64,000 nt of DNA from the NCBI GenBank assembly GCA_031841125.1, contig CM063109.1, forward strand, positions 7,354,321 through 7,418,320, in the 5' to 3' direction. The position numbers were made by a program, and so were the translations under genes. Position 1 is the stretch's first letter; every line of letters starts with the position of its first letter. Under the pieces are notes generated by a model that searched no databases, had not been told where the DNA came from, and saw nothing but the letters and a program-made list of their open reading frames with translations. The DNA comes from Acanthococcus lagerstroemiae (lineage: Eukaryota > Arthropoda > Insecta > Hemiptera > Eriococcidae). Below, piece by piece: positions 1 through 8,435 of the stretch.

Positions 1-328
1 CTTGGTACTTTGTTAGCCGTAGTAGATTTCTGCCCGCATTTATCGGAAAGCGACATGATGATGACGATAACAAATTACGAGTTGCGAATTATAATTTACA
101 GCAAAAGCAAAACTTTTTTTTTTTTTTTCTTTATTAGGTACCGTAAAATACGATATGCAGCAACACCCCAGCGTTAGACTGTTACACCCGCGTATCAAAA
201 TACAAACTACTGTAAGGACGCGTACCGATCTCTGTATTCAGCAAGAGTACCCGGTTTCGTTTAATTGTTTTTTACCCCTACCAGTAGTATACCGTGAACT
301 ACACCTCGAATAATTAGGTACTCTATGT
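1..328. other. Non-coding stretch left of the protease gene
   Basis: No long reading frame on either strand. It includes a T-tract around 112-129. It may be the intergenic space between the virion genes and a polymerase gene outside the window; no polymerase motif is seen here. Confidence 0.5.
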
Positions 329-913
329 CTACGAATAAAGGTACATAGGTTGGGTGGCGGGTGTTTTAAGCGTTTGATAAAAATGGCGGGTCCCTCGTCT
401 AAAATCTACGGCTTGCGCATGCCTGGGATCGCGTTTTCTCGTAATCCGGTTTTTATCCTGTCTGTAGGATCGTTTAAGAAATATTCTCCTATACATTAGA
501 CGTATAAGCCGATCATTTTCCGCGCGGTTCGCCGAAAAACAAGAAATAAAATCTCTTAACGTATAATTCTGCGCCATATAAAACAGAAAGACTAGACAGT
601 ATTTACCGCATTCTGTTGAGCGGAAATTTTGAAGGCCTACAGAGTTGTATGTCCATATCCGGGAGTTATTTCTCAAGAACCGTTCGAAATAGATATTTGG
701 TTTGCGCCCGAAAGAATCAAAAAATATTCCCTCGTCGCGAGAATCGGTGTAAATAGCGACCCAGTGACTACCCTCTAAATAACTAGGATCTGTATTTGCG
801 ACTACTGCTAGCGGACGAGGAACGCGAACATCTAGCTGGTCTACCGAATACACTTTTTTGAAAATTTGAGGAGGAAGACGCAAAAGGTCCCGCTTGATCT
901 GATCCGAATTCAT
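329..913 (-). CDS. Adenovirus-type cysteine protease (Polinton PRO)
   Basis: A 194-aa protein of the adenain (C5)/Ulp1-like cysteine protease group that matures capsid proteins in adenoviruses and Polintons. The catalytic set is readable: His50 in GSHWVAIY, Asp66 in FFDSFG, Gln95 in GLQNF (oxyanion hole) and Cys102 in TECGKYC. Length fits the family (about 200 aa). The C-terminal 50 residues are basic and low in structure. The ATG at 911-913 lies inside the 3' end of the preceding RNase H-like gene, which overlaps it by about 131 nt in another frame. Likely substrates are the basic 197-aa and 112-aa proteins of the same cluster, which carry matching cleavage motifs. Family call is firm; substrates are inferred. 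Confidence 0.88.
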   Translation of the reverse strand: MNSDQIKRDLLRLPPQIFKKVYSVDQLDVRVPRPLAVVANTDPSYLEGSHWVAIYTDSRDEGIFFDSFGRKPNIYFERFLRNNSRIWTYNSVGLQNFRSTECGKYCLVFLFYMAQNYTLRDFISCFSANRAENDRLIRLMYRRIFLKRSYRQDKNRITRKRDPRHAQAVDFRRGTRHFYQTLKTPATQPMYLYS

Positions 914-1487
914 TTTCGCGGTGAGGAGAGCGAGTACTCGCTTCCCGATTCTCTTCTTCCGGTGTTTGGTTTAAAACGTAGGCTTTTGTCTGTAGATAGC
1001 GAACATACCACGTCTTGAATTTCTGTACTCTGTGTAGCGAGCAACCGTAGCGCGCGTATTTATTATCTGCTCGATGACTGGGATAGAAACAATCGATCCT
1101 AGATATTTCTGAACGTATATTCTTCGCGTGAGGACATTTCAGATCTTCGAGATTCGTCACATTTTTATCGGGGATTAATTTGCGTATGAAGCGTTTTCTG
1201 AGTGCTCCTTTCACGAGAATGGTGTCCGCGTTTGAGGTAATTTCCTTCAATAGAGTTACAGCGTCGTTGAAATGAACGTAACCAAACTGCCAGCTAATAC
1301 CGTGGAAGTTTTCAGAAAACTGTCGAACTTCTTTCCTAGTATGCCGAGGAAGCTTGTTGTACGAGGTCTGCGACTTGACAAAACAATGAACCAGCTTGTC
1401 TTGGTTTAGAGATACGACGGCCAGCTCTTTAATAATTACACGCCCATCGATTATAAATGGTTGAAAATCTAAAATATAAGCCTCCAT
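783..1487 (-). CDS. RNase H-fold/DEDD-exonuclease-like protein of the Polinton
   Basis: The open frame reaches 1679, but I start it at the ATG at 1485-1487 because the conserved-looking sequence begins there with MEAYILDFQPF; the upstream 64 residues are poor in pattern. The resulting 234 residues start like an RNase H-fold nuclease: a strand with Asp7 (YILDFQ), then KEL with Glu21, and later a helix with ADTILVKG and a Cys/His-rich patch (CFYPSH, CSLH) near residues 155-180. Some residues of a full DEDD set cannot be placed, so activity is uncertain. The serine-rich tail is encoded over the start of the protease gene. It could be a viral exonuclease or a defence-related nuclease-like protein. 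Recognition is by pattern only. Confidence 0.5.
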   Translation of the reverse strand: MEAYILDFQPFIIDGRVIIKELAVVSLNQDKLVHCFVKSQTSYNKLPRHTRKEVRQFSENFHGISWQFGYVHFNDAVTLLKEITSNADTILVKGALRKRFIRKLIPDKNVTNLEDLKCPHAKNIRSEISRIDCFYPSHRADNKYARYGCSLHRVQKFKTWYVRYLQTKAYVLNQTPEEENREASTRSPHRENEFGSDQAGPFASSSSNFQKSVFGRPARCSRSSSASSSRKYRS

Positions 1488-1791
1488 AGTTTCGAGTTTT
1501 TTCGTTACTAATATGCTTTCTTTCTTTCTTTTAAATATCAACGTTACGAGCAATAATAATGCGACACCGAAACGACACATGCGCTTCCGTATATCTAGCG
1601 CGAACACTAAACGCTGAGATGCACGGTACATGGTTTTTATTTTTTTCAACCGAAAGTAAAGTCTCCCAGATACCCGCAATTACTAATACTTCTACTGCTG
1701 CTGCTGTTACTAATACTAATGACTATATGATAATAAAGATTTAAAAGAGAAGAAGGGATAGAATAGTAACTACCTCGTACCCCTATTTTTT
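1488..1791 (-). promoter_or_regulatory. Spacer between hexon-like gene and RNase H-like gene
   Basis: About 300 bp, AT-rich with short runs of TAATA/CTGCTG. It probably holds the polyadenylation region of the hexon-like gene and the promoter of the next gene, since both are on the minus strand. No specific motif can be supported. Confidence 0.3.
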
Positions 1792-3096
1792 TTAGCAGGC
1801 GTAATCGGTGATTATATCGCGTCTTTTGGATACCTCTATAAGATTGTCGTATTCCGCATATACCAATAAATTCACCGATTCGGAGAGAGGTTTTGCAAAA
1901 CGCGCATCAACGCGTAGAGCTCCGTGTCTAACCAGATTCCAGTGCGAGGGGAGATGGGCACTCAGATCCGGAGTCAGATCAAAAACGTATAAACAGTAAA
2001 GGTCGGGGTACGCCTCTTTTGAAATTAGATGGCCTCCGTTGCTAAAATGTAGCCCTGTCCCGCTAAAGACGGTATGATAGGCTTCGGCAAATTGCTCGTT
2101 GTCGTAATCTGGAGTAAGAGGTTTCGAAGGAATAATTTGACCGTCGACCTGTAAGGCCAGATAATTTAAATGCATGTGCGAAAACACAAACGGATTTAGT
2201 TTATAGTCTCCGTTATAACTTTTATTCGTTACAAAAGTAAGAATTAGCCGAGTCGGGATCTGCCCGAGCACGAGATTATCGAACGAATAATTAGAAATTC
2301 CCGGCGACATGGTAAGACTTTTCAATTCCGTGCGACGAATCGGGTACTTTGCCGTATATTTATCGAGTGTCTTCGAGTGGCTGAGAAGTATACCAGGATT
2401 GATTTTAACCTTTCGAACAAATAGAGACGCGTCTAGAAATTTGATTTTAAATTCACCTTCCTGTTCGGAGATGAGGGCGAAGGCGTCGTTGCTTCTTATC
2501 AAACGAATTTTTAATTCTATTCCGTTGACCAGAAACTTCTCCATATTAAAAAGTTCCGAATGGATAGGCCCGTAAAATTCCATAGGTTTGCTATTGGCCG
2601 CTAGACTCGCGCGTTTCTTTAATCCCGTATTATTTACAAAATCGACAGCTTTATTGGGTGTATCGGGAAAGAATCCGACATTTTTAAGATGAGTTTCACG
2701 CGAATCGCCGTTATAATTGAGAATATTCTCGATGACAGCTTTGTACGGATAGTTTACGTTACTCGTGACGCTCTGTTGGTTCATTATGACATTCACTTGT
2801 GAGAATAACGTATGAAGACTATTATTCGCTAGAGCTACTTTAGCATCGGGGGCTAGATCGGTACCGTTCAAGTTCGTTATTTTAACGCGTACGTAAAGCA
2901 TGGTGGCGGCTAGGTCGGTGTAAGCGTCCGAGTTTCCCGGGACGACAAATTCCAGCGGGGCACTATCCGCTAGCGCCGATATACTTTTAAATTCGACATA
3001 AGTCGCGTCGTTAATAGATGTTTGCGTCGGAGGTAGAGAAAATAAGTCTAGTTCAGACTTTAAGCATTCGATAGACTGCGAATGTAGGAACGCCAT
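1792..3096 (-). CDS. Hexon-like major capsid protein (double jelly-roll), F54H12.2-like
   Basis: A 434-aa protein beginning MAFLHSQSIECLKSEL, with the S-E-L-D-L-F-x-x-P-P-T-Q-T-S-I motif near residues 14-28 and a C-terminal LLVYAEYDNLIEV segment. These features mark the protein family annotated in animals as 'F54H12.2-like', which corresponds to the Polinton/adintovirus hexon-type major capsid protein. It would form the trimeric capsomers of an icosahedral particle. Only 5 bp separate its start codon from the stop of the upstream basic-protein gene, so the two are probably expressed together. The frame is intact and of normal length. Family recognition is strong; assignment as major rather than minor capsid protein rests on knowledge of Polinton gene content. 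Confidence 0.85.
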   Translation of the reverse strand: MAFLHSQSIECLKSELDLFSLPPTQTSINDATYVEFKSISALADSAPLEFVVPGNSDAYTDLAATMLYVRVKITNLNGTDLAPDAKVALANNSLHTLFSQVNVIMNQQSVTSNVNYPYKAVIENILNYNGDSRETHLKNVGFFPDTPNKAVDFVNNTGLKKRASLAANSKPMEFYGPIHSELFNMEKFLVNGIELKIRLIRSNDAFALISEQEGEFKIKFLDASLFVRKVKINPGILLSHSKTLDKYTAKYPIRRTELKSLTMSPGISNYSFDNLVLGQIPTRLILTFVTNKSYNGDYKLNPFVFSHMHLNYLALQVDGQIIPSKPLTPDYDNEQFAEAYHTVFSGTGLHFSNGGHLISKEAYPDLYCLYVFDLTPDLSAHLPSHWNLVRHGALRVDARFAKPLSESVNLLVYAEYDNLIEVSKRRDIITDYAC

Positions 3097-3101
3097 CTCG
3101 C

Positions 3102-3695
3102 TTAATCAAAAATATCTCCGTTTGTTATCGAGTACTTGGACCGTGCTGCGCGTTTCTTACGGTTTTGTTTTTTCTGCTTGTTCAGAGTAGCGCGTTTTTT
3201 GGCAATCTTACGTTTCACCTGTTTGTTCTTGGCCGTATTTTTGCGGCGACTTTTAACAGCTCTTTGCGTTCTTTTTGAACCGGGCTTTTTCGACTTCTTA
3301 GCGCGACGTTTTCTCGTTGACTGACGGAGTTTCGCGCCTCGCTTATGACCGCTGCCTTTGAGGAAGCCTATAAACTTATTCTTAGCCTTCTGCTTAAGAT
3401 CGGTAGTAGCCTCACCTACTCGTGAATTGAACGATTCCTTAAACGTTTTTTCTCCCGCCAGATCGTCTAAAATATTTATACCCGTGTTCAGAGCAGTTTT
3501 GCCAACTGCCGTTAACCCTTTCTGTATGAAGGGGAGAGCGAACCTGTATAAACCTCCGAGCACGGCGCCGATTCCACTCCCTTTCTGATACGGTGAACCG
3601 ATAAAGTACGGAATCCCGCTGCCAGCCTGCTCTAAATAATAATTGTCGTAGTCCCTATTATCGTACACGTAGCTGTTATCTCTACGAGGAGCCAT
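3102..3695 (-). CDS. Highly basic virion/core protein (pVI/pX-like)
   Basis: I start it at the ATG at 3693-3695; the longer frame from 3710 would need a GTG. The 197-aa product has a Tyr/Asp-rich N-terminus, a Gly-rich amphipathic or hydrophobic segment (about residues 41-75), then a long Lys/Arg-rich tail (about 118-190) fit for binding DNA. It carries three sites of the adenain type: QAGS-G (23-27), QKGS-G (37-41) and LKGS-G (112-116). This layout resembles adenovirus pVI and core proteins, which are cut during particle maturation. Role in packaging DNA and perhaps in membrane disruption is inferred. It sits between penton and hexon genes, as virion proteins do in Polintons. Confidence 0.7.
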   Translation of the reverse strand: MAPRRDNSYVYDNRDYDNYYLEQAGSGIPYFIGSPYQKGSGIGAVLGGLYRFALPFIQKGLTAVGKTALNTGINILDDLAGEKTFKESFNSRVGEATTDLKQKAKNKFIGFLKGSGHKRGAKLRQSTRKRRAKKSKKPGSKRTQRAVKSRRKNTAKNKQVKRKIAKKRATLNKQKKQNRKKRAARSKYSITNGDIFD

Positions 3696-3753
3696 TTTCT
3701 TTTTTCTCACCCTTCAAAAATTATTATTATTAATACCTCGTCTAATCGCGTAT

Positions 3754-4719
3754 TTATTCGTCGATTTGTTTGAAATGTAATATAACGATAACTCTTCCTT
3801 CGGGGACAAAGGGTATCAACTGTCCCAGGTCGTTGCGAATGTTAATTTCAATCGTGTTGAATGCGGGTTTGACAACTGGTACGTAATAAGGCTGAGTAAA
3901 TACTGACTCGCAGTTTGTGTTTTTCGACGAACCTGCGTGATCTACTTTTACTATTCTTAGTAACTGAGATAGAGAATTTCCCAGGAAGGAACATTCGACA
4001 ATGTCTGTATAGACATACAAGTGTTTGGGGGCGGCATAGTAAACGTTCGGTGGATAGGGAGCGATTGAAGAATAAACTCTCTGTAACGTGGACAGTGTTG
4101 ACGTATCATCCTCCTCCACCTTGCCCTCCTCTTCAGACACAGACGGACCCGCCGCTGGCGTAACATTGCCCGTCGGAGGCATATCATTCCGGGATGGTGT
4201 CGCTGTCTTGCGATTTTCTTTTTCTACCTTTACCAGCTCTATTTCAGTAAGCGTAAACAAGGGGTATATTCTCTTAATACTGGGATCCGGATCGCGAGCT
4301 ATTCCCAACAGTAACCCCAGGTCGATGCTGAGTATAAGTGCTAGAATATTTGCAGACTCGTTGTACTTTATTACAACGCGATTGTGCTTCTTATCGTATA
4401 CAAAGTTAATTCTTTTATTAGTCAGTTTTCCTAACGCCTGGCACAGGTTTTCAATTGTATCGTATACACCTTCGGGCAGATAAATAGCCTCTTGTTTTAT
4501 CTGGTTGTCCACTATAGTCATCCATATTTTACCGTCAGTTAAAAGCGTATCAAAAATTCCGGGATAGTGAATTTCAGCGAGACCCACGTGCCACTGTGCG
4601 TTGCTGAGGACGATTTCTCGAGGGAGTAAAGTAGTGAATTTCGCCAGAGTATTATCCGGGAACACATCCATACTCGAGTTGGAAGGCAGCGTTACGTAAA
4701 AGGACTTTCTAGTAGCCAT
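3754..4719 (-). CDS. Penton-like minor capsid protein (single jelly-roll)
   Basis: A 321-aa protein that starts with the signature of Polinton/adintovirus penton proteins: FYVTLPSNSSMDVFPDNT (residues 7-24) followed by AKFTTLLPREIVL and WHVGLAEIHYPG. A single jelly-roll fold at five-fold vertices is expected. Residues near 172-208 form an acidic, proline-rich linker (PSVSEEEGKVEEDD), then the C-terminal strands with HLYVYTDIVE and IPFVPEGRVIVILHFKQ. The start is the ATG at 717-719 of the 4 kb line, directly preceded on the transcript by an AATAAT-rich leader. Length and both ends look complete. Confidence 0.82.
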   Translation of the reverse strand: MATRKSFYVTLPSNSSMDVFPDNTLAKFTTLLPREIVLSNAQWHVGLAEIHYPGIFDTLLTDGKIWMTIVDNQIKQEAIYLPEGVYDTIENLCQALGKLTNKRINFVYDKKHNRVVIKYNESANILALILSIDLGLLLGIARDPDPSIKRIYPLFTLTEIELVKVEKENRKTATPSRNDMPPTGNVTPAAGPSVSEEEGKVEEDDTSTLSTLQRVYSSIAPYPPNVYYAAPKHLYVYTDIVECSFLGNSLSQLLRIVKVDHAGSSKNTNCESVFTQPYYVPVVKPAFNTIEINIRNDLGQLIPFVPEGRVIVILHFKQIDE

Positions 4720-4741
4720 TATTATTATTTTTATTATTATT
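4720..4741 (-). promoter_or_regulatory. AATAAT-rich leader before the penton gene
   Basis: The 20 bp before the penton ATG are almost pure ATT/AAT triplets (AATAAT on the transcript). Similar tracts lie upstream of the basic-protein gene (3720-3733) and the 268-aa gene (6625-6655). They may be part of a shared late-gene signal, but could be simple AT spacer. Confidence 0.35.
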
Positions 4742-5831
4742 ATTTCTTACGACTGAAATTTCGTAAATCGGAGGCTTTTATCCACGAATCGAACGACGAG
4801 TTATAACCTCTCCACGATACATAGACACGAGCGTTTCTACCCTTACCCGAACGCTTAAGAATCTTATCTATTTCAAATTCTTTCGCGTCCGGATTAAAAT
4901 CAATTTTTTGGATTTCTGGTTCGTAAAATATCCCTTCCACCGTTTCGTTGTTTAGGTCTTTCACGCGGTACACGGGAACAGGATGAGGTACAACTCGACT
5001 GATTTGGAATACTTCTAGCGTGTGCGTTAATTCGTACCCTTTTTCGAAGATACCTTTCGCGCGAGCTAACCTTACGTAATCGCCGACGCGATATCGCGGC
5101 TTCTTAACACGTTGAATACCTCTGTGTATATTTTTATATACTTGTACGATATTGTCTTTGTTAACTTGATTCGGGCTCATTAGAATGGCGCTGTGCTCCG
5201 CGTTATTATACGCATCGACAATATCTTGCAAGGCGTCTATATAACGAAACCTTTTAAAATGATAATTCTGCCTAGTAATAACGAACATAAGGGTCCTATG
5301 GAAACGCTCGATTAGGTGGCATTTGATAGTAGGATCTCTGACTGTATAATGTTTAATATCGTTTTCTACGAAGAAATTCTCCGTTTTACGAGATGTAAAT
5401 TCTCTTCCCTGGTCGCTGGCTATAAATAAGGGTTTGCTTTCGAGAAAAATCGACTTGAAGGCTTCAATCACCTCGTCGGCAGTCTTATTTACAAGAGGCC
5501 TCACGTACGCCTTTCGACTGAAACAATCGATAGCGGTCAATAAGTACTTTATTTTGTCATTGTACTTGGCCAACTGAGGTAAGCACAGAAGATCGCATTG
5601 CCATAAATCATCTATATTGGTTACCGAGTATTTATTTCGCGGAAAATTACGTACCACCGGTTTGAATAAGGTATACGTATCTTGGCCCTGAAGCCAGTGA
5701 CGCACGTTATCTTTACTTAGAGTTCCTTTAGTAGCGTTTATCAAAGTCTTAGCGCCCCTAAACGATGCGGGATTTTTTCTATTAAAATACAGATTTTGGA
5801 GATAAGTATTGTCGGTTACATCGTCAGCCAT
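4740..5831 (-). CDS. Polinton integrase, DDE with C-terminal chromodomain
   Basis: A 363-aa retroviral-type integrase. N-terminal region (1-70) has the Polinton pattern NPASFRGAKTL...WLQGQDTYTL. The rve catalytic core carries Asp80 (WQCDLL), Asp140 (IASDQGREF) and Glu175 (HLIERFHRTL), with 34 residues between the last two. An SH3-like stretch follows (YRVGDYVRL). A chromodomain sits at the end, about residues 319-357 (FEIDKILKR, VYVSWRGY, SFDSWI). The protein would join element ends to host DNA; the chromodomain may steer it to modified histones. The gene overlaps the next upstream gene by 16 bp. Catalytic residues are intact. Confidence 0.93.
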   Translation of the reverse strand: MADDVTDNTYLQNLYFNRKNPASFRGAKTLINATKGTLSKDNVRHWLQGQDTYTLFKPVVRNFPRNKYSVTNIDDLWQCDLLCLPQLAKYNDKIKYLLTAIDCFSRKAYVRPLVNKTADEVIEAFKSIFLESKPLFIASDQGREFTSRKTENFFVENDIKHYTVRDPTIKCHLIERFHRTLMFVITRQNYHFKRFRYIDALQDIVDAYNNAEHSAILMSPNQVNKDNIVQVYKNIHRGIQRVKKPRYRVGDYVRLARAKGIFEKGYELTHTLEVFQISRVVPHPVPVYRVKDLNNETVEGIFYEPEIQKIDFNPDAKEFEIDKILKRSGKGRNARVYVSWRGYNSSFDSWIKASDLRNFSRKK

Positions 5832-6622
5832 GGCGGGGTTCGAATACTCGCCGACCTGCTTCTCGTTGATCGCGGAGTTTCACCTTGATCGATATCCTCT
5901 TTGTAAATTTTAGAGGCATCGAGTTTTGAGTGCGAACGAGTGGTGCGTAACGGGGTGGGAAGCAGGAATTTACCCGGCGAAGAAGGGCTGGTAGGACTCG
6001 ATATTATATCGTCGTAGCGCGTTCTATTTCCAATTACTTCTCGCGGTATATGAGATTTCTTCAAAGCTTGAACAAACGATACGCATCCTATAGGCGCAGA
6101 GGCTGTTTTGCGGTATCTGGTCAAGTCGGCGACTAAATCTACAATGTTTGAACCCGGAATCTGCGCATTATCTATAGTAACGAGTCCGTTCCGGTCCCAC
6201 GTAATATTTCCTGTTCGTTTTACCCAGTTTAATAGATTCGTTGCTTGAGACTGTAGAGAGCGAGGCACCGAGCCGGTGATTACGCTGTCTGGTAGCATCG
6301 TTTCAGCATTCTTACCCGCGATTCCGTTTACACCTCCTGTAGGCGCTGCAGACACGTCCACTATAGGCAGTTCGAGGGGCTGTCGAGCCCTATCCGCGTG
6401 ATAAAAAAACCTCTGTAATATTTTATTATACCGCGTCCATTTTTCGCCGTCGTCTAATTTACCATTATGTAGCACGTTGCCCATCTCTAATTCGAGATTT
6501 TCCAGAGGCGTTCTAGGAGGATAAAAAGATTCGGAGGGACCGGAGGGACTCGGGACTATCTGTTGGGATACGCGTTGTAGTACATCGGGCGAGACCAGAA
6601 CCATTTTCTTAGCCCTTTCCAT
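5816..6622 (-). CDS. Conserved Polinton/adintovirus protein of unknown function
   Basis: A 268-aa protein. The N-terminus (KKMVLVSPDVLQRV) and the stretch LELEMGNVLHNGKL then WTRYNKILQRFF (about residues 43-75) look like a conserved protein found in arthropod Polintons, but I cannot give it a function. A Thr/Ser/Arg-rich tail follows residue 200. The second Met (6604) is an alternative start, since MVLVSP is the usual-looking beginning. Its 3' end overlaps the integrase start by 16 bp. It may be a minor virion protein by position. Confidence 0.6.
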   Translation of the reverse strand: MERAKKMVLVSPDVLQRVSQQIVPSPSGPSESFYPPRTPLENLELEMGNVLHNGKLDDGEKWTRYNKILQRFFYHADRARQPLELPIVDVSAAPTGGVNGIAGKNAETMLPDSVITGSVPRSLQSQATNLLNWVKRTGNITWDRNGLVTIDNAQIPGSNIVDLVADLTRYRKTASAPIGCVSFVQALKKSHIPREVIGNRTRYDDIISSPTSPSSPGKFLLPTPLRTTRSHSKLDASKIYKEDIDQGETPRSTRSRSASIRTPPWLTM

Positions 6623-6655
6623 GATTTTATTTTATTCTAATAATTGATAATAATG

Positions 6656-6994
6656 TTATAGCGCCCGCGAAATCAGCGTATTTAGAGCCGCGTTAAGTAG
6701 CAGAGGAATTACGAATCCTGCAGCGCCGCCTTTCTGGACTAAAAATTTGCGTTTCTTTTTCCAGGAAATAGATTTTTTGGCTAGCATACGCAAGAACTTT
6801 TTGAAACGACCGAGCCTCGATTTCTGACCTACAGTCAACTGAACGTTTCCTTTTAAAATATTTAACGCGCATTCGCAGATGGCCAACACGAGACCGACGT
6901 CCGCGTGTTTCAGAAAGGATCTCCTCTGTAACGTATTCATTTTGGTTAGGGCTCGAAGTAAATCCATATTATTTCTTACGCGTGGCGAAGCCAT
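6656..6994 (-). CDS. Small conserved Polinton protein with adenain-type site
   Basis: 112 aa. The middle has a helical stretch VLAICECALNILKGNVQL (about 36-53), then a basic segment SWKKKRKFLVQKGG (77-90), and a hydrophobic C-terminus GFVIPLLLNAAL that could insert in a membrane. QKGG-A (87-91) fits the adenain xxGG-x cleavage pattern, which would free the hydrophobic tail. It lies between the ATPase and the 268-aa gene. It appears to be a recurring small gene of adintoviruses; a precursor virion protein is likely but unproven. Confidence 0.6.
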   Translation of the reverse strand: MASPRVRNNMDLLRALTKMNTLQRRSFLKHADVGLVLAICECALNILKGNVQLTVGQKSRLGRFKKFLRMLAKKSISWKKKRKFLVQKGGAAGFVIPLLLNAALNTLISRAL

Positions 6995-7069
6995 CTTAGA
7001 GCACCGACAACCGCAACAGACCCGTACACTATTAAAACTATTACTGGTAGATACGGACCCTTTTTATAT

Positions 7070-7690
7070 TCACAAGTTTTTTCTCACATACACAAAATGC
7101 TCGGGGTCTGTAGGGAAAATACACGTGCGAAAACGATATTCTTCCGGAGTGGACTGCTTTAGATCTAATAACAAATAACCGTGCGGTTTCTGAGTAGCGT
7201 CGTTATAGGCTTCTTGCAGAAATTTCGGGTCTTCCGGGGATACCTGACGAGCTAAATGCTGTATTTGCGCTTTATCGCGAGGGTTTTTGAAATAAATGAT
7301 ATAATGAGCGTTCAAGGAAATATCTCTCTGTCCTTTCCCTTGATGAAATAAGTTTTGCGTTATAAAGAATACACTCAGATTCTTATGGTGACAACCTTTA
7401 GTAAATAAATCTACCACTTTCGAGTCGGCTTCGCGCATTAAATCGTCGATAATAATTAACCGGGGCTCGCTCGTAGGATAATTAGTCTTTGGTAAACCTT
7501 CTTCGAATTTTATATAAGGGTATTTCGCGTACCAGTCCTGCCACTCGGAGTAATACCATATAATTTCCCTAAATTCGGTATCGCACATTTGCTTCACGTA
7601 GCTAAGAAATTTTAATACAAACACACTTTTTCCTGAACTAGATGGGCCTGCGACGATACATGAAAACGGGTGACTCCACGCCATATCCAT
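7070..7690 (-). CDS. FtsK/HerA-type genome-packaging ATPase (A32-like)
   Basis: A 206-aa P-loop ATPase of the A32/FtsK-HerA group, which pumps DNA into capsids of Polintons and large DNA viruses. Walker A is GPSSSGKS (15-22), Walker B is LIIIDD (78-83), and a sensor-like FFITQNLF lies at 108-115. Length is normal for the family. ATG is at 7688-7690 with a second Met two codons later. This is the first gene of the minus-strand cluster, with no gene between it and the presumed right end. The motifs leave little doubt. Confidence 0.92.
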   Translation of the reverse strand: MDMAWSHPFSCIVAGPSSSGKSVFVLKFLSYVKQMCDTEFREIIWYYSEWQDWYAKYPYIKFEEGLPKTNYPTSEPRLIIIDDLMREADSKVVDLFTKGCHHKNLSVFFITQNLFHQGKGQRDISLNAHYIIYFKNPRDKAQIQHLARQVSPEDPKFLQEAYNDATQKPHGYLLLDLKQSTPEEYRFRTCIFPTDPEHFVYVRKNL

Positions 7691-8435
7691 TTTTTACGAA
7701 AATAATAAACTAAGGCCTCGAAAAAATAAAACGAAAATAATAATACGCGCGGAAATTAAACGCCGCGTAAATCCTTTCCTGATACCGATTCGATCCCCGC
7801 CTCCCAAAAGCTAATTCATATAAAGCGTAGAATATACCTGTACCTAGTCAACACTCTATACGAACTAACGAGAAAATATGTCCAAATCGAGGTACAAGTA
7901 CCCGCGCGCAACAATCAGTCTAGCTCGGTATATCCACCCCGGCCACACACCCTCACACCGTCGCATACCGACAATCAGACGCGACGAAACGCTACAAGAA
8001 TATCCATCTAGCCCGTTTAGTATGAAAACAAAACACCCTCCGAAACAGACGTAGCGAGAACGAAACATTCCAATCTCAACGGGTTAACCGGTTCAACAGA
8101 CTCCAGCGCTAAAACGACGTACCTGTGACGTCATCGCGATACGAGACCTACAACGGTCGACGATTCGAAAAAAAAACATCCTCCGGAATATACCCCTCCC
8201 CTCCCCCCGCGACACCTGACAGACAGCGCGCCCGAAGTCACCACGTGCGCGAGAAAAAAAACATGTTCAAAAATACACACGGAACCGGCGAAATATTAGA
8301 CCACACCCACCATCCCCAAATGGAGCGCTCTGATTGGCTGTGCTATACAGACGGGCAAGGTAGTAACAACCTGAGGAAAAGTGTAATGGACTCAAAATCT
8401 GAACACCCGGCAGGCACAGCGCAACCTCACACACA
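7691..8435. other. Gene-free right end of the Polinton
   Basis: About 750 bp, CpG-rich, without a credible gene. It should hold the promoter for the leftward cluster and perhaps the terminal inverted repeat. The repeat partner is not in the window, so the end cannot be fixed. Short TGTAA repeats at 8437-8451 mark the change to AT-rich host-like sequence. Confidence 0.4.

Larger units (their letters stand above)
1..8435 (-). mobile_element. Polinton/Maverick (adintovirus-like) element, partial
   Basis: Nine tightly packed minus-strand genes form the classic Polinton virion module: packaging ATPase, retroviral-type integrase, penton-like and hexon-like capsid proteins and an adenovirus-type maturation protease. 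Gaps between genes are short and two gene pairs overlap, as in a virus. The sequence is richer in CpG than the DNA after about 8440, which is my only guide to the right edge. No family B DNA polymerase, terminal inverted repeat or target duplication is visible, so the polymerase end probably lies to the left of base 1. All frames are open, which suggests a young insertion. The element type is secure; the right boundary is approximate. Confidence 0.9.

Noticed and set aside
1..328. End of a Polinton DNA polymerase B
   Set aside because: No polymerase motif or long frame in any reading frame.
1488..1679. N-terminal extension of the RNase H-like frame
   Set aside because: The sequence before MEAYILDF looks random, and the internal ATG fits the fold's first strand.
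3696..3710. Longer start of the basic virion protein
   Set aside because: It begins with GTG; the ATG at 3693-3695 is the natural start.
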